From Streptomyces spectabilis (lineage in GTDB: Bacteria; Actinomycetota; Actinomycetes; Streptomycetales; Streptomycetaceae), in assembly GCF_008704795.1 (NCBI RefSeq), contig NZ_CP023690.1, positions 6,396,501 to 6,460,500 on the forward strand: a stretch of DNA of 64,000 bases. Direction: 5' to 3'. A program made the translations under genes and the position numbers. The first letter of the stretch is position 1; each line of letters starts with the position of its first letter. Below, piece after piece: positions 24,339 through 32,943 of the stretch. The notes beneath the pieces are model-generated. The model ran no database searches. It was not told the DNA's origin and saw nothing but the letters and a program-made list of their open reading frames with translations.

Positions 24339-25376
24339 TCAAGCGACGGTTCTGGACCCCGGGTCGGTCACCGGGACCGGCGGGCGCGTGGCCTGCCGCG
24401 GCACCCGTGGTTCGCCGCCGGGCTCCTCGGCGAGGAGCGCCGTCGGCTCGTCGCCCAGGCGCAGTTGCCCGCGCGTCCCCCAGGGCGCGGGCATCGGGCA
24501 CAGCACCCCCGGAAGGGTGCGGTCCGAGCCGATGCCGGCGAGCTTGATCAGCCGTATGGCGTCCTGGCCGTTGCCGCACTTCGTGAGGTGGCGGCTGAGA
24601 CAGGACAGGACGTACGCGCCCATGTTGCGGTCCCCGGCGAGGCCGGAGGCGCGCAGCGCGGCGAGCAGGTACTGCTGGCTCTCGGTGTGCCGCCCCTGCT
24701 TCTCCGACAGCCAGCCGGCGAGTTGGGAGAGCTCGGCCATCGCGCCGTACAGACGTCGGCCGGTGCGGGCGTCGTACGCCGCCTTCCTGGTCAGGTGCAG
24801 GGTCCAGCGCAGCTCGTGCACCACCCAGTGCAGGGCGAGGTCGCCGTTCTGGGCGGAGCTGAGCTTGCGCAGCCGGGCGATGCGGCCGATCAGCATGTCC
24901 ACCATCTCCGTGCTGAGTTCGGCGCCCTCCGTCCGTCCCGAGGCCAGGGTCTGACTGGCCGTCAGCCAGTCCACGGCGAGGGACACCAGGGCGGCGCCGG
25001 GCATCGGCCGGTAGCGCCCCTTGGGCTCCGCGCCGTCGTGCTCGTCCTGCTCGACGAGCGGACGGAGCAACAGCTCGACGTGCTCCTCGGACCAGGGCGG
25101 TCCGAGCGCGGGATCGCCGGTACCACCGGGCTCCGGATCGGGAAACTGCTCGGGCCAGATCTGGCTGATATCGATCGACCGGCCCAGGTGCTCGGAGAGC
25201 ACCGCGGCCACGAACTCGGGGACCCGGCCGCGGGGATACGCCCCTTTCGCCCAGCCGTACGGAGCCTTCAGGCTCACGGTGCCCTCGCCGTATCGCCTGT
25301 TGATTTCACGTGCCAGTCGCTCCAGGGACCAGTGCAGACTTTCGAGGAATGCTGTTAGTTGCGATCCTTTGGGCAC
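24339..25376 (-). CDS. HTH/TPR-type Streptomyces regulator, possibly C-terminally truncated
   Basis: A 345-residue protein. The N-terminus (LTAFLESLHWSLERLAREIN, then LKAPYGWAKGAYPR) matches a family of Streptomyces regulators with an atypical N-terminal DNA-binding region. Residues 130-270 are helical and TPR-like (MVDMLIGRIARLRKLSSAQNG, AELSQLAGWLSEKQGRH, AYVLSCLSRHLTKCGNGQDA). After about residue 290 the pattern stops and a Pro/Arg/Gly-rich tail follows, so the usual C-terminal repeats appear lost or replaced. It may be the cluster's pathway regulator or a decayed one. A rare CTA codon lies near the start. Function is inferred from family. Confidence 0.65.
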   Translation of the reverse strand: MPKGSQLTAFLESLHWSLERLAREINRRYGEGTVSLKAPYGWAKGAYPRGRVPEFVAAVLSEHLGRSIDISQIWPEQFPDPEPGGTGDPALGPPWSEEHVELLLRPLVEQDEHDGAEPKGRYRPMPGAALVSLAVDWLTASQTLASGRTEGAELSTEMVDMLIGRIARLRKLSSAQNGDLALHWVVHELRWTLHLTRKAAYDARTGRRLYGAMAELSQLAGWLSEKQGRHTESQQYLLAALRASGLAGDRNMGAYVLSCLSRHLTKCGNGQDAIRLIKLAGIGSDRTLPGVLCPMPAPWGTRGQLRLGDEPTALLAEEPGGEPRVPRQATRPPVPVTDPGSRTVA

Positions 25377-25540
25377 GGATGCATCTCCCCCTTGAGGCTC
25401 TCCGTCGAGGGTGCGGCTCGGTCCTGCCGCCTGATCGAGATTGACACAACTGTTCCGGTTTTGCCACTGGCTGAAGACCGATGGTCCAATTCAAGCCGTT
25501 GGGTCGCCGGAAGCCAGGGGAACAAGCGCACAAATGTGGG
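25377..25540. promoter_or_regulatory. Upstream region of the TPR-type regulator
   Basis: An AT-richer leader. On the minus strand it holds GTTGTGTCAATCT around 25440-25455, loosely like the TGTCAA part of the cluster motif. The region should carry the regulator's promoter; no definite -35/-10 pair is visible. Confidence 0.35.
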
Positions 25541-25578
25541 GATGACGACACCACCCATTGCCGGGTGGTGTCGTCATC
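25541..25578. terminator. 16-bp perfect hairpin, terminator of the NmrA-like operon
   Basis: Arms GATGACGACACCACCC (25541-25556) and its exact complement (25563-25578) enclose a 6-nt loop. It lies just past the stop codon of the leftward NmrA-like gene. Confidence 0.8.
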
Positions 25579-25595
25579 CCGCCGGTTCCCGGCGC

Positions 25596-26324
25596 CTATT
25601 TGTGATCCCAGGACCCGATGCGCATGACTTCCTTCTTCAATACGTCGCGGAAAGTCGGAACCCCCTCGGTGGTGAACACCGAGACGGTCGAATGCACATG
25701 GGCGTTGTCGGTGACCTCGCGCAGCAGGGAGTGCGCGAGATCAATGCGGGAGGTGTAGAGCCCGGGCGACTCCGGCGGCCCGACGTGATAGGCGCTGACC
25801 TCATCGGTGTTGTACAGGGCCGACGGCCGGACGATGGTCCAGTCGAGATCCGTGGCGCGCGTGATGTGCTCCATGCGCACCATGTCGTCGTAGAGCGTCC
25901 GGCCCATTGTCGTCAGGATGGGATAGAGGACCCTGCGATACATGAACCGCTCGTAGAGCGGTTTTTCACCGGACGACTTGGGGGCGTGCACGGCAAGCAG
26001 TCGAGAGGTCACGGTGACCAGTCTCTTGACGCCGTGAAGCGCCATGGCGTCGGTGATGTGGGTGATTCCCCGGGAAAGCACCGTCACCGGTTTGCGGCCG
26101 TACGGGATGCCCAGAATGGAAATGACCGCGTCCTGCCCCGCGATCGCGCGCTCGACCGCCGATTTGTCGTACACATCGACGCCGAGCGTCTGCAACTTCG
26201 GATCAGACAGGGGAAATCCATCGGGCCGGCGCACCGCCGCGGTCACGGTGTGACCCGCGGCGAGCGCCTGCGCGGTGAGGTGCCGACCGGTCGAACTGTT
26301 CGCTCCGAATATGGCGAGCTGCAC
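25596..26324 (-). CDS. NmrA/atypical SDR NAD(P)-binding protein
   Basis: A 242-residue atypical short-chain reductase with the N-terminal motif LAIFGANSSTGRHLTAQA, AVISILGIPYG in the cofactor region and DLDWTIVRPSALYN near residue 165, all typical of NAD(P)-binding NmrA/BVR-B-like proteins. The classical YxxxK is not obvious, which is normal for the group. It may reduce a pathway intermediate or act as a redox sensor. It lies 53 bp downstream of the methyltransferase gene on the same strand, so it probably belongs to that operon. Confidence 0.78.
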   Translation of the reverse strand: MQLAIFGANSSTGRHLTAQALAAGHTVTAAVRRPDGFPLSDPKLQTLGVDVYDKSAVERAIAGQDAVISILGIPYGRKPVTVLSRGITHITDAMALHGVKRLVTVTSRLLAVHAPKSSGEKPLYERFMYRRVLYPILTTMGRTLYDDMVRMEHITRATDLDWTIVRPSALYNTDEVSAYHVGPPESPGLYTSRIDLAHSLLREVTDNAHVHSTVSVFTTEGVPTFRDVLKKEVMRIGSWDHK

Positions 26325-26377
26325 TGGCTCCTCCGTCTCGAAAGGGGTCCGCGCCGCGGACCTCCGCCGTTACCGGG

Positions 26378-27139
26378 TTACGGCTTGACGGCCGTGTAGA
26401 GGGCGAACGGCGGGTTTGCCACGAAGTCGGCGTAGTACCCCTTGTCGGACATCCCGATGTCGTGCCCGGGGGCGCGGTTCGGCAGCCGTCGCACATCCAC
26501 GAGTCCGGCCTTCTCCATCGCCGCCTCGGTGGTCCCGGCGGGCCAGAAGAAGCCGTCGAAGCCGACGTGCGGCTCGACGTCCATCTCGATGTGGATCACC
26601 TGGCGGTCGCCGTGCTTGTCCTTGGGCGTGATGGACAGGCCGTAGCGCGGGTACGCCGCCATCCGCTCCAGGTCGATGTCGGGGTTGGAGCACAGCGCCA
26701 CCATCAACCCCCCGGGCTTGAGGTTCGCGGCACAGCGCGCCACCATCTCGTGGTACTCGGCGGCGTCCTTGGCGTGGACGAACGCCCAGATCGGCGCCAC
26801 GACGTCGAACGCGCCGAGCACCGGAAGCGCCGCGGCGTCCACGGCGTCGTAGGTGATGCCCAGCGGACGCTCGGCCTCGATCTGCCGGGCCACGTCGACC
26901 ATGCTCTGCTCGATGTCGACGCCCACGACCTGCTCGGCGCCGAGGCGCTTGAATATCCGGGAATAGAACCCGGTCCCGCAGGCCACGTCCAGAATGCTCT
27001 TCCCGGTCAGCTCGGGAATTCCGGAGAGCAGGGTTTCGCGCTCGACGAAGGCGTAGGGCAGGTTCTTGACGTTGTCGTACTGCGAGCTGGACGCCTGGTA
27101 CTGCTCGCTGATGCGGTCGTGGTGAACGCTCTTCTGCAT
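26378..27139 (-). CDS. SAM-dependent class I methyltransferase
   Basis: A 253-residue methyltransferase. SAM-binding motif I is ILDVACGTGFYSRIFKRLG (about residues 47-65), followed by the acidic end of strand 2 in VVGVDIEQSM and AAALPVLGAFDVVAPIWAF. It could O-, N- or C-methylate the aromatic core. The ATG at 27139 with AAAGG 9 nt upstream gives the usual compact N-terminus (QKSVHHDRISEQYQ); upstream codons belong to the neighbour's terminus. It is 44 bp downstream of the first oxygenase gene, forming an oxygenase-methyltransferase-reductase unit. Confidence 0.87.
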   Translation of the reverse strand: MQKSVHHDRISEQYQASSSQYDNVKNLPYAFVERETLLSGIPELTGKSILDVACGTGFYSRIFKRLGAEQVVGVDIEQSMVDVARQIEAERPLGITYDAVDAAALPVLGAFDVVAPIWAFVHAKDAAEYHEMVARCAANLKPGGLMVALCSNPDIDLERMAAYPRYGLSITPKDKHGDRQVIHIEMDVEPHVGFDGFFWPAGTTEAAMEKAGLVDVRRLPNRAPGHDIGMSDKGYYADFVANPPFALYTAVKP

Positions 27140-27183
27140 GGTGCACTGCCTTTCTGGGAGCGGAACGGAGAGCCGGTCGCTGG

Positions 27184-28188
27184 TCAGCTGAATATCTTCT
27201 GCACCTTTCGGGAGACCCATTCGCTCACGGTCACGGTGTCGAATCGCTCCACGGCCGGAGAATCCGTGAACGGCCGCATCGGTTCGATGGAGGCGTCGTG
27301 GTTGGGGAGGTAGAAGAACGGCATGGTGAGTCGCGACGAGGTGTCGCCGCCCGGCGGGTTGGCGACGCGGTGCATGGTCGAGACCCAGCGCCCGCCCGTC
27401 CACAGGGCCATGAGGTCGCCGATGTTGACGACGAAGCTGTTCGGGATGGCGGCGACGTCACGCCAGGTGCCGTCGTTCTGGAGCACCTGGAGGCCGCTTT
27501 TGTCGTCCTCCTGGTGCAGGATGGTGAGGCTGCCGAAGTCGGTGTGCGGGCCGCGGCGGAGCTGGCCGGGCAGCGGCGCCTCAAGCTGCGGCGGGTAGTA
27601 GTTGACGGCGATGGACGAGCCGTGGTGGTCGAACTTGTCGGCGAAGAACTCCTCGTCCAGATCGAGGTCGAGCGCCCGGGCGAACAGGCGCATGAGGTCC
27701 GCCGCCAGGTCCTCCATGGCCGCCATGTACTGCTGCCAGGTGTCCCTGAAGCCGGCCGGGTTCTCCGGCCAGATGTTCTTGTGCGTCCAGCTCGCCCACT
27801 GGCCGCCCAGCTTGTCGCGCTCGTCGTCGGCCAGCTCGCCCGTCACGTGCGCGGCGAACGTCTCGCACAGGTCGGGCGGTGTCTTCTGGTCCAGGCTGCG
27901 GGCGAGCGTGCCGCCCGCCCTGCGGTAGCCGGAGACCCCGGGCCGCGACGCGACCAGGTCCTTCTCGTCCTCGGGGAGCTTGAAGAAGGAGTTGGTCACC
28001 GTGAACATGCGGTCGATGAGCTGCTGCGGAACGCCGTGCCCCACGATGATGAAGAACCCGGAACTCCGCAGCGCGCCGCCGATCGCCTCGGCGATCGCGG
28101 CCCGCCCGCGCGCACTGTCCCGGGAGGAAAGGTCGATGACCGGTACGAAACCGTCGGTCACGGTGACGGCCAACTGATCACTGCTCAC
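27184..28188 (-). CDS. Fe(II)/2-oxoglutarate-dependent (IPNS-like) oxygenase, copy A
   Basis: A 334-residue member of the isopenicillin-N-synthase-like dioxygenase family: N-terminal VPVIDLSS and GFFIIVGHGVP, iron triad His/Asp in RRGPHTDFGSLT and His in STMHRVANPP, and the 2-oxoglutarate Arg in SSRLTMPFFY. It should hydroxylate, desaturate or cyclise a cluster intermediate. The GTG start has AGAGGA 7 nt upstream. It is a paralogue of the gene at 28497-29498 (about 70% identical by eye) and shares 137 identical bases with it. It heads the operon with methyltransferase and NmrA-like genes. Confidence 0.9.
   Translation of the reverse strand: MSSDQLAVTVTDGFVPVIDLSSRDSARGRAAIAEAIGGALRSSGFFIIVGHGVPQQLIDRMFTVTNSFFKLPEDEKDLVASRPGVSGYRRAGGTLARSLDQKTPPDLCETFAAHVTGELADDERDKLGGQWASWTHKNIWPENPAGFRDTWQQYMAAMEDLAADLMRLFARALDLDLDEEFFADKFDHHGSSIAVNYYPPQLEAPLPGQLRRGPHTDFGSLTILHQEDDKSGLQVLQNDGTWRDVAAIPNSFVVNIGDLMALWTGGRWVSTMHRVANPPGGDTSSRLTMPFFYLPNHDASIEPMRPFTDSPAVERFDTVTVSEWVSRKVQKIFS
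27518..27654 (-). repeat. 137-bp exact repeat inside oxygenase copy A
   Basis: This block is identical base for base to 28834-28970 in oxygenase copy B, a constant offset of 1316 bp. It covers the stretch from near the iron-binding HTD to the DKFDHHGSS region. Confidence 0.9.
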
Positions 28189-28496
28189 GCTTGTTTCCTC
28201 TCCCTACTGTTCTCGGGAATCCGCTGGACGGCCTCCGGCTCCTTTTTCGCGGAGCCGGACGGAAAATCGACGCAATCGGTGAACGAGGAGACTGCGTTAA
28301 TTCAGCAGCGGCATCTCGGTTTTGACCCTAAGTCGCCCCGACTGCGCTCTCCACGCACTGTGGCTGAATCTGTCAACTCGCGGTTTTTTCCCATCGGAGT
28401 AAGCCGGATAGCCGATCCGTCGACCCATGCGCCTACGGGGGTGAAGGCACCTGGACCGGCGAATCGGCTGTGGCCGGATATCGGCTCCTCCTGTCC
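28189..28496. promoter_or_regulatory. Intergenic region upstream of oxygenase copy A, with TCTGTCA
   Basis: A 308-bp gap between two same-strand oxygenase genes, so copy A has room for its own promoter. It contains TCTGTCAACT at 28369-28378, the same word as the other cluster promoters, about 180 bp upstream of the GTG start. GC content falls here (GGTTTTTTCCC). No gene is seen. Confidence 0.5.
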
Positions 28497-29498
28497 TTAA
28501 GCGGTTCCGGCGAACATCTTGCGGATCTTGTTCGACATCCACTCCCCGGCGATCACCGGCGTGCCGTACCCGCCCGGGGCATCGCCCGGGCGCAGCGGCT
28601 CGATCGTGGCGTCGTGGTTGGGGAGGTAGAAGAACGGGATGGTGAGCCGGGACGAGGTGTCGCCGTCCGGCGGGTTGACGACGCGGTGCATCGTCGAGAC
28701 CCAACGGCCGCCGGTCCACAGGCTCATGAGGTCGCCGATGTTGACGACGAAGCCCTCCGGGACGGGCGGGACGTCGCGCCAGGTGTCCCAGCTCTGCAGC
28801 ACCTGCAGACCGCTGCGGTCGGCCTCCTGGTAGAGGATGGTGAGGCTGCCGAAGTCGGTGTGCGGGCCGCGGCGGAGCTGGCCGGGCAGCGGCGCCTCAA
28901 GCTGCGGCGGGTAGTAGTTGACGGCGATGGACGAGCCGTGGTGGTCGAACTTGTCGGCGAAGAACTCCTCCGCCAGGCCGAGCGCCCGGGCGAAGAGCCG
29001 CATCAGGTCCGCCGCGAGGTCGGACATGGCCGCCAGATAGTCCTGCCACACCTCCTTGAAGCCGGGCGGGTTCGCGGGCCAGGCGTTGGCCAGGGTCCAG
29101 GTCGCCCACTCGTCGCCGAGCCTGCCGCGCTCCCGCGCGCTCAGCTCGCCCGTCACGTGCGCGGCGAAGGCCTCGCACAGGTCGGGCGGCGACTCCTGGT
29201 CCAGGCTCCGGGCGGTCGACCCGCCCGAGCGCCGGAAGCCCGAGACCCCGGGCCGGTGGGCGACCAGCTCCTTCTCCTCCTGCGGGAGGGCGAAGAAGGA
29301 GTTGGTCACCGTGAACATGCGGTCGATGAGCGTCCGGGGGACGCCGTGACCGACGACGACGAAGAATCCGGATCTCGTGCACGCCCGGTCGATCGCCGCG
29401 GCGACGGCGGCGCGACCACGAGCGGTGTCCCTTGCGGACAGGTCGATGACGGGTACGAAACCATCGGTGGCGGGGGCGGCCACCTGGTCATCGTGCAT
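28497..29498 (-). CDS. Fe(II)/2-oxoglutarate-dependent (IPNS-like) oxygenase, copy B
   Basis: A 333-residue paralogue of copy A with the same motifs: HTDFGSLTIL, HRVVNPPDGD and SSRLTIPFFY, so iron and co-substrate binding should be intact. It differs mainly at the N-terminus, around residues 125-165 and in the C-terminal 30 residues, where substrate lids usually lie, which suggests a different substrate or position. It lies 66 bp downstream of the exporter gene on the same strand. Two intact copies imply two oxidations or two substrates. Confidence 0.9.
   Translation of the reverse strand: MHDDQVAAPATDGFVPVIDLSARDTARGRAAVAAAIDRACTRSGFFVVVGHGVPRTLIDRMFTVTNSFFALPQEEKELVAHRPGVSGFRRSGGSTARSLDQESPPDLCEAFAAHVTGELSARERGRLGDEWATWTLANAWPANPPGFKEVWQDYLAAMSDLAADLMRLFARALGLAEEFFADKFDHHGSSIAVNYYPPQLEAPLPGQLRRGPHTDFGSLTILYQEADRSGLQVLQSWDTWRDVPPVPEGFVVNIGDLMSLWTGGRWVSTMHRVVNPPDGDTSSRLTIPFFYLPNHDATIEPLRPGDAPGGYGTPVIAGEWMSNKIRKMFAGTA
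28834..28970 (-). repeat. 137-bp exact repeat inside oxygenase copy B
   Basis: The partner of 27518-27654; the two are identical over 137 bp while the flanks differ, which points to recent gene conversion or a strongly constrained segment. Confidence 0.9.
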
Positions 29499-29564
29499 GC
29501 AGTGCCTCTCCTGTTCGGCTGTGTACGGATCGACCTGGCTCGACGTGGTGCCGCCCGGCGGGGC

Positions 29565-31076
29565 CTAGTACGACGCGCCGGACGTCTCGGGGACGGCCTC
29601 GCCCTCGGCCCGGGAGGCGCGCCCGCCGCCCTTGGCGAACAGGGCCACGGCGAGCGCGCCGCACACGAGGACGCCGAACGCCACCCACAGCGCCACGGTG
29701 TAGCCGTGCACCGTCCCGGCGTTGAAGGCCTCCGGACGGTTCCCGTGGTCCTTGAGGTACGACGTGGTGACGCTGGTCGCGATGGAGTTGAGGAGCGCGG
29801 TGCCGAACGCGGCGCCCACCTGCTGCACCGTGTTGTACGCCGCCGACGCCACCCCCGCCTCGGTGTAGTCCAGCTCGGCCGTCGCCATGTTGGTCGCGGC
29901 CGCGAGCAGCGTGCCCAGGCCGATACCGGTGAGGATCATGGACGGGGTCAGATAGACCCAGAACACGTTCGAGCTGTCCACCTCGAGCTGGGTGAGGATC
30001 GCCATGCCCGCGGCGGCGGACAGCAGGCTGCCCGCGATCAGGACGTTCGCCGAGACCTTGCGGTGCAGCTTCCCGGCGATCAGCATCGCGCCGACGGTGG
30101 TGCTCACGGCGTTCACGAGCAGCGTCATGCCCGCCTTGACCGGTGAGTAGCCGAGGATCGTCTGCGTGTAGTAGCTGACGAACAGGTAGAAGCCGAACAT
30201 CGCGATGAACATGACGCACACGGACACGAAGGCCGTGCCCCGCGCCTTGTGCACCAGGATGTGCAGCGGCAGGAGCGCCTTCGGCGACTTGGCCTCCACC
30301 AGGACGAACAGGGCGAGCAGCAGCACGCCCCCGATCAGCAGGGCGAGCACCTTCGGGTCGCCCCAGCCGTGCGGCTCGGCCTGGGTGAAGCCGTAGACCA
30401 GGGCCACCAGGCCCGCGGCGCTGAGCAGCACGCCGGGGACGTCGAGGTTGCGCAGGTCCCCGCTCGGGCGGTCGCGCAGGATCATCGGAATGCCGATGAG
30501 GGCGATCGCCGCCATCGGGATGTTGATGTAGAGGCACCAGCGCCAGTCGGCGTACTCGGTGAGCAGGCCGCCGGCCACCACGCCGAGGGCGGCGCCGCCC
30601 GCGCCGACACCGGCGAAGACGCCGAACGCCTTTCCGCGCTCGCGCGCGTCGGTGAAGGTCAGGATCAGCAGGGACAGGGCCGCTGGTGCCAGGAGCGCGG
30701 CGAAGACTCCCTGGCCCGCGCGGGCGGCGAACAGCGTGCCCGCGTTGCCGGCCGCGCCGCCGAGAGCGGAGGCGAGGGCGAAGCCGACGAGGCCGATGGT
30801 GAAGGCCCGCCGGTGGCCGAGCGCGCCGCACACGCGCCCGCCCACCAGGAGCAGGCCGCCGAAGGCGAGGGCGTACGCGGTGATGACCCAGTGCCGGTCG
30901 GCGTCGGTCATCCCCAGGTCCTGCTGAGCGGAGGGGAGCGCGATGTTCACGATGGTCGCGTCCAGCACGACCATCAGCTGGGCAAGGCTGACAACGGGGA
31001 GGGTCCACCAGCGCTTCGCGGACTGATCCGACGGCGCTGGAGCCTCTTGCTTCATGTCTGTCACATCTACTCGCAC
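29565..31076 (-). CDS. MFS drug exporter, DHA2 (EmrB/QacA) family
   Basis: A 503-residue 14-helix transporter. It has VVLDATIVNIALPSAQQDLG in helix 1, RHWVITAYALAFGGLLLVGG, and the motif-C-like region around helix 5 (GVGAGGAALGVVAGGLLTEY). It should export the cluster product by proton antiport and confer self-resistance. The GTG at 31076 and an ATG at 31055 are both possible starts; neither has a good ribosome-binding sequence. It is divergent from the TetR gene, the usual repressor/exporter layout. Confidence 0.9.
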   Translation of the reverse strand: MRVDVTDMKQEAPAPSDQSAKRWWTLPVVSLAQLMVVLDATIVNIALPSAQQDLGMTDADRHWVITAYALAFGGLLLVGGRVCGALGHRRAFTIGLVGFALASALGGAAGNAGTLFAARAGQGVFAALLAPAALSLLILTFTDARERGKAFGVFAGVGAGGAALGVVAGGLLTEYADWRWCLYINIPMAAIALIGIPMILRDRPSGDLRNLDVPGVLLSAAGLVALVYGFTQAEPHGWGDPKVLALLIGGVLLLALFVLVEAKSPKALLPLHILVHKARGTAFVSVCVMFIAMFGFYLFVSYYTQTILGYSPVKAGMTLLVNAVSTTVGAMLIAGKLHRKVSANVLIAGSLLSAAAGMAILTQLEVDSSNVFWVYLTPSMILTGIGLGTLLAAATNMATAELDYTEAGVASAAYNTVQQVGAAFGTALLNSIATSVTTSYLKDHGNRPEAFNAGTVHGYTVALWVAFGVLVCGALAVALFAKGGGRASRAEGEAVPETSGASY

Positions 31077-31313
31077 TATGGTCGGGTGACTCGATCGATG
31101 TTCTAGTGAGCGGTGACTGTACTACAGCTCTGCGTGCCGGGCCATGACGGAAAGCGGGCCGGGAGCGCGCTCGCGAGGCCTCAACTGCCCTTGTTTTCAA
31201 GGGAGTTGAGGCGAAGTAAAAAATCCGGGGAACACGGCGGCGACCGGGTCGGAGGGGGCCCGGGGAGCCGGACCGGTGGTCCGGACGTGTAAGACTCGAC
31301 CGGCGAACACTCG
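31077..31313. promoter_or_regulatory. Exporter/TetR divergent promoter
   Basis: The region holds an imperfect palindrome AGTGAGCGGTGACT (31105-31118, 10 of 14 positions symmetric), a candidate TetR operator. A TCTGTCA word at 31057-31063 lies just inside the exporter's 5' end. The GC-poor box CTGTACTACAG follows at about 31116. Confidence 0.4.
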
Positions 31314-32078
31314 GTGACGCATGGTGCGCCCGTAGTGAGCCGCGTGACTGTGGAGGTGAACGTCATCGCAGGCAAAGAACGCACGAAGAGCGAGTCCGGC
31401 GGGGGAGGCGGAGCGGTCGGCAACGTCTGGCTGCGACCCCAGCGGGACAAGGGGGAGCCGCCGCTCACCCGGGCCCGCATCGTCCGCGCGGCCGTCGACC
31501 TCCTGGACGAGGAGGGGATGGAGCGCCTGACGATGCGCCGTCTGGCCGAACGGCTGCAGGCGGGCGCCACGACGCTGTACTGGCACGTGAAGACCAAGGG
31601 CGACGTCATCGACCTCGCCGTCGACGCGATCTTCGGTGAGACGCCGGTGCCCGACCGGCACGGCGACGACCCCCGGCAGGACATCGCCACCCTGGTCAAC
31701 GACTGGCGCCGGGCCATGCTGCGGCACCCCTGGGCCGCCACCGTGCCCTCGCGCCAACGGCCCCTCATGGGGCCCAACTTCCTGACCTGGATGGAGTTCC
31801 TGCAGTCCGCCCTGGCGCGCGCGGGACTCACCGAGAAGCGGCTGAACGCGGCGACGTGGGCGCTCTACAACCACGTGATGGGTGCCACCGCCACCCAGTC
31901 CAGTCTGCGGCTCTCCGCGGAGGAGGCCCGCATGGGCCAGGAGTACCTGGAGCGCCAGCGCGAGCGGTACCCGACGGTCGCCGCGAACCAGTACATCTCC
32001 GACGACGACTGGGACGCCAACTTCGCCCTCGGCCTTGAGTTCCTGCTCGACGGGATCGAGGCGCAGACGCGGAGCTGA
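31314..32078 (+). CDS. TetR-family repressor with TetR_C (tetracycline repressor-like) domain
   Basis: A 254-residue regulator. After a Gly-rich disordered lead, residues 45-95 form the HTH (TRARIVRAAVDLLDEEGMER, RRLAERLQAGATTLYWHVKT), and the rest is the TetR_C ligand domain. It probably represses the divergent exporter until the cluster product binds. The true start is uncertain: GTG at 31314 lacks a clear ribosome-binding sequence and several in-frame GTGs follow before residue 20. It marks the right end of the cluster. Confidence 0.85.
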   Translation: MTHGAPVVSRVTVEVNVIAGKERTKSESGGGGGAVGNVWLRPQRDKGEPPLTRARIVRAAVDLLDEEGMERLTMRRLAERLQAGATTLYWHVKTKGDVIDLAVDAIFGETPVPDRHGDDPRQDIATLVNDWRRAMLRHPWAATVPSRQRPLMGPNFLTWMEFLQSALARAGLTEKRLNAATWALYNHVMGATATQSSLRLSAEEARMGQEYLERQRERYPTVAANQYISDDDWDANFALGLEFLLDGIEAQTRS

Positions 32079-32171
32079 CGGCGGTCCCGCGGGCCTGTCG
32101 GGGCTCCCTCGCAAGTGGCGGAAGTAGGGAAAACCCGGACGCGACGGCGGGTGTCGACCTACTCTCGAGTT

Positions 32172-32615
32172 GTGCCAGGCGTGCCCGGCCGTGTGCTTGT
32201 TGTGGACGACAACAAGGTCATCCGGCAACTGATCAGGGTCAATCTCGAGCTGGAGGGCTTCGAGGTCGTGACCGCGGCCGACGGTGCCGAGTGCCTGGAC
32301 GTCGTGCACCAGGTCCGGCCCGACGTCGTCACCCTGGACGTGGTCATGCCCCGCCTCGACGGCCTGCGCACCGCCGCCCGGCTGCGCGCCGACCCGCGCA
32401 CCCGGGACGTGCCCCTCGTCGTGGTCAGCGCCTGTACGCAGTACGAGGTGGAGGCGGGCCTTGACGTCGGCGTCGACGCGTTCCTGGCCAAGCCCTTCGA
32501 GCCCGCGGAACTCATCGCCGTCGTACGCCAGTTGACGGCCCGCGACGACCACGGGGACACCCCCGTGGAATCCCGCTGCCCGGGCAGCGGCCCGGAACGC
32601 GCCGCCCACCCCTGA
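32172..32615 (+). CDS. Stand-alone response-regulator receiver protein
   Basis: A 147-residue CheY-like protein: acidic pair in VLVVDDNKVIR, phosphoacceptor Asp in VTLDVVMPRLDG, Thr/Ser switch in VVVSACTQY and Lys in FLAKPFEP. It has no output domain and no adjacent kinase. The GTG at 32172 gives the family N-terminus; an in-frame start at 32115 is less likely. The gene is part of the conserved Streptomyces order upstream of nrtL-lysA, so it probably marks where the core chromosome resumes. Confidence 0.82.
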   Translation: MPGVPGRVLVVDDNKVIRQLIRVNLELEGFEVVTAADGAECLDVVHQVRPDVVTLDVVMPRLDGLRTAARLRADPRTRDVPLVVVSACTQYEVEAGLDVGVDAFLAKPFEPAELIAVVRQLTARDDHGDTPVESRCPGSGPERAAHP

Positions 32616-32943
32616 CCGGGGGCCCTGAACGACCCGGGCCCCCTCGCGCGGGCCGCGCCCCCCGGGATCCCTTGAGCGTCGCCCCCCTGGGCCCTGACCC
32701 GGCCGCCGTCCGTCCGAGGCCCGCGTGGCCAGTGCGACACCGGGATGTCGGGCGGACGGGCGCGTTGCCCCACCTCGGCGCCCCGGTCCCGGGCGGACCC
32801 GCGCGGCGGCCTCAGACGCCCGCGGCGGCGCAGCCGCGGGGGAGTCGGGCGAGCCCCCTGCCTGCGGGAACGGGGGAGGCGTGGGCCGGTGGGTCCGTGC
32901 CCCGTGCACGCCGGTGACGCCCCGCCTCCCCTACCCTGGTCCC
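32616..32943. other. GC-rich intergenic stretch between receiver protein and nrtL
   Basis: 328 bp of very GC-rich DNA with open frames on several strands but no recognisable protein. It should hold the nrtL-lysA promoter; no clear boxes are visible. Confidence 0.4.
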
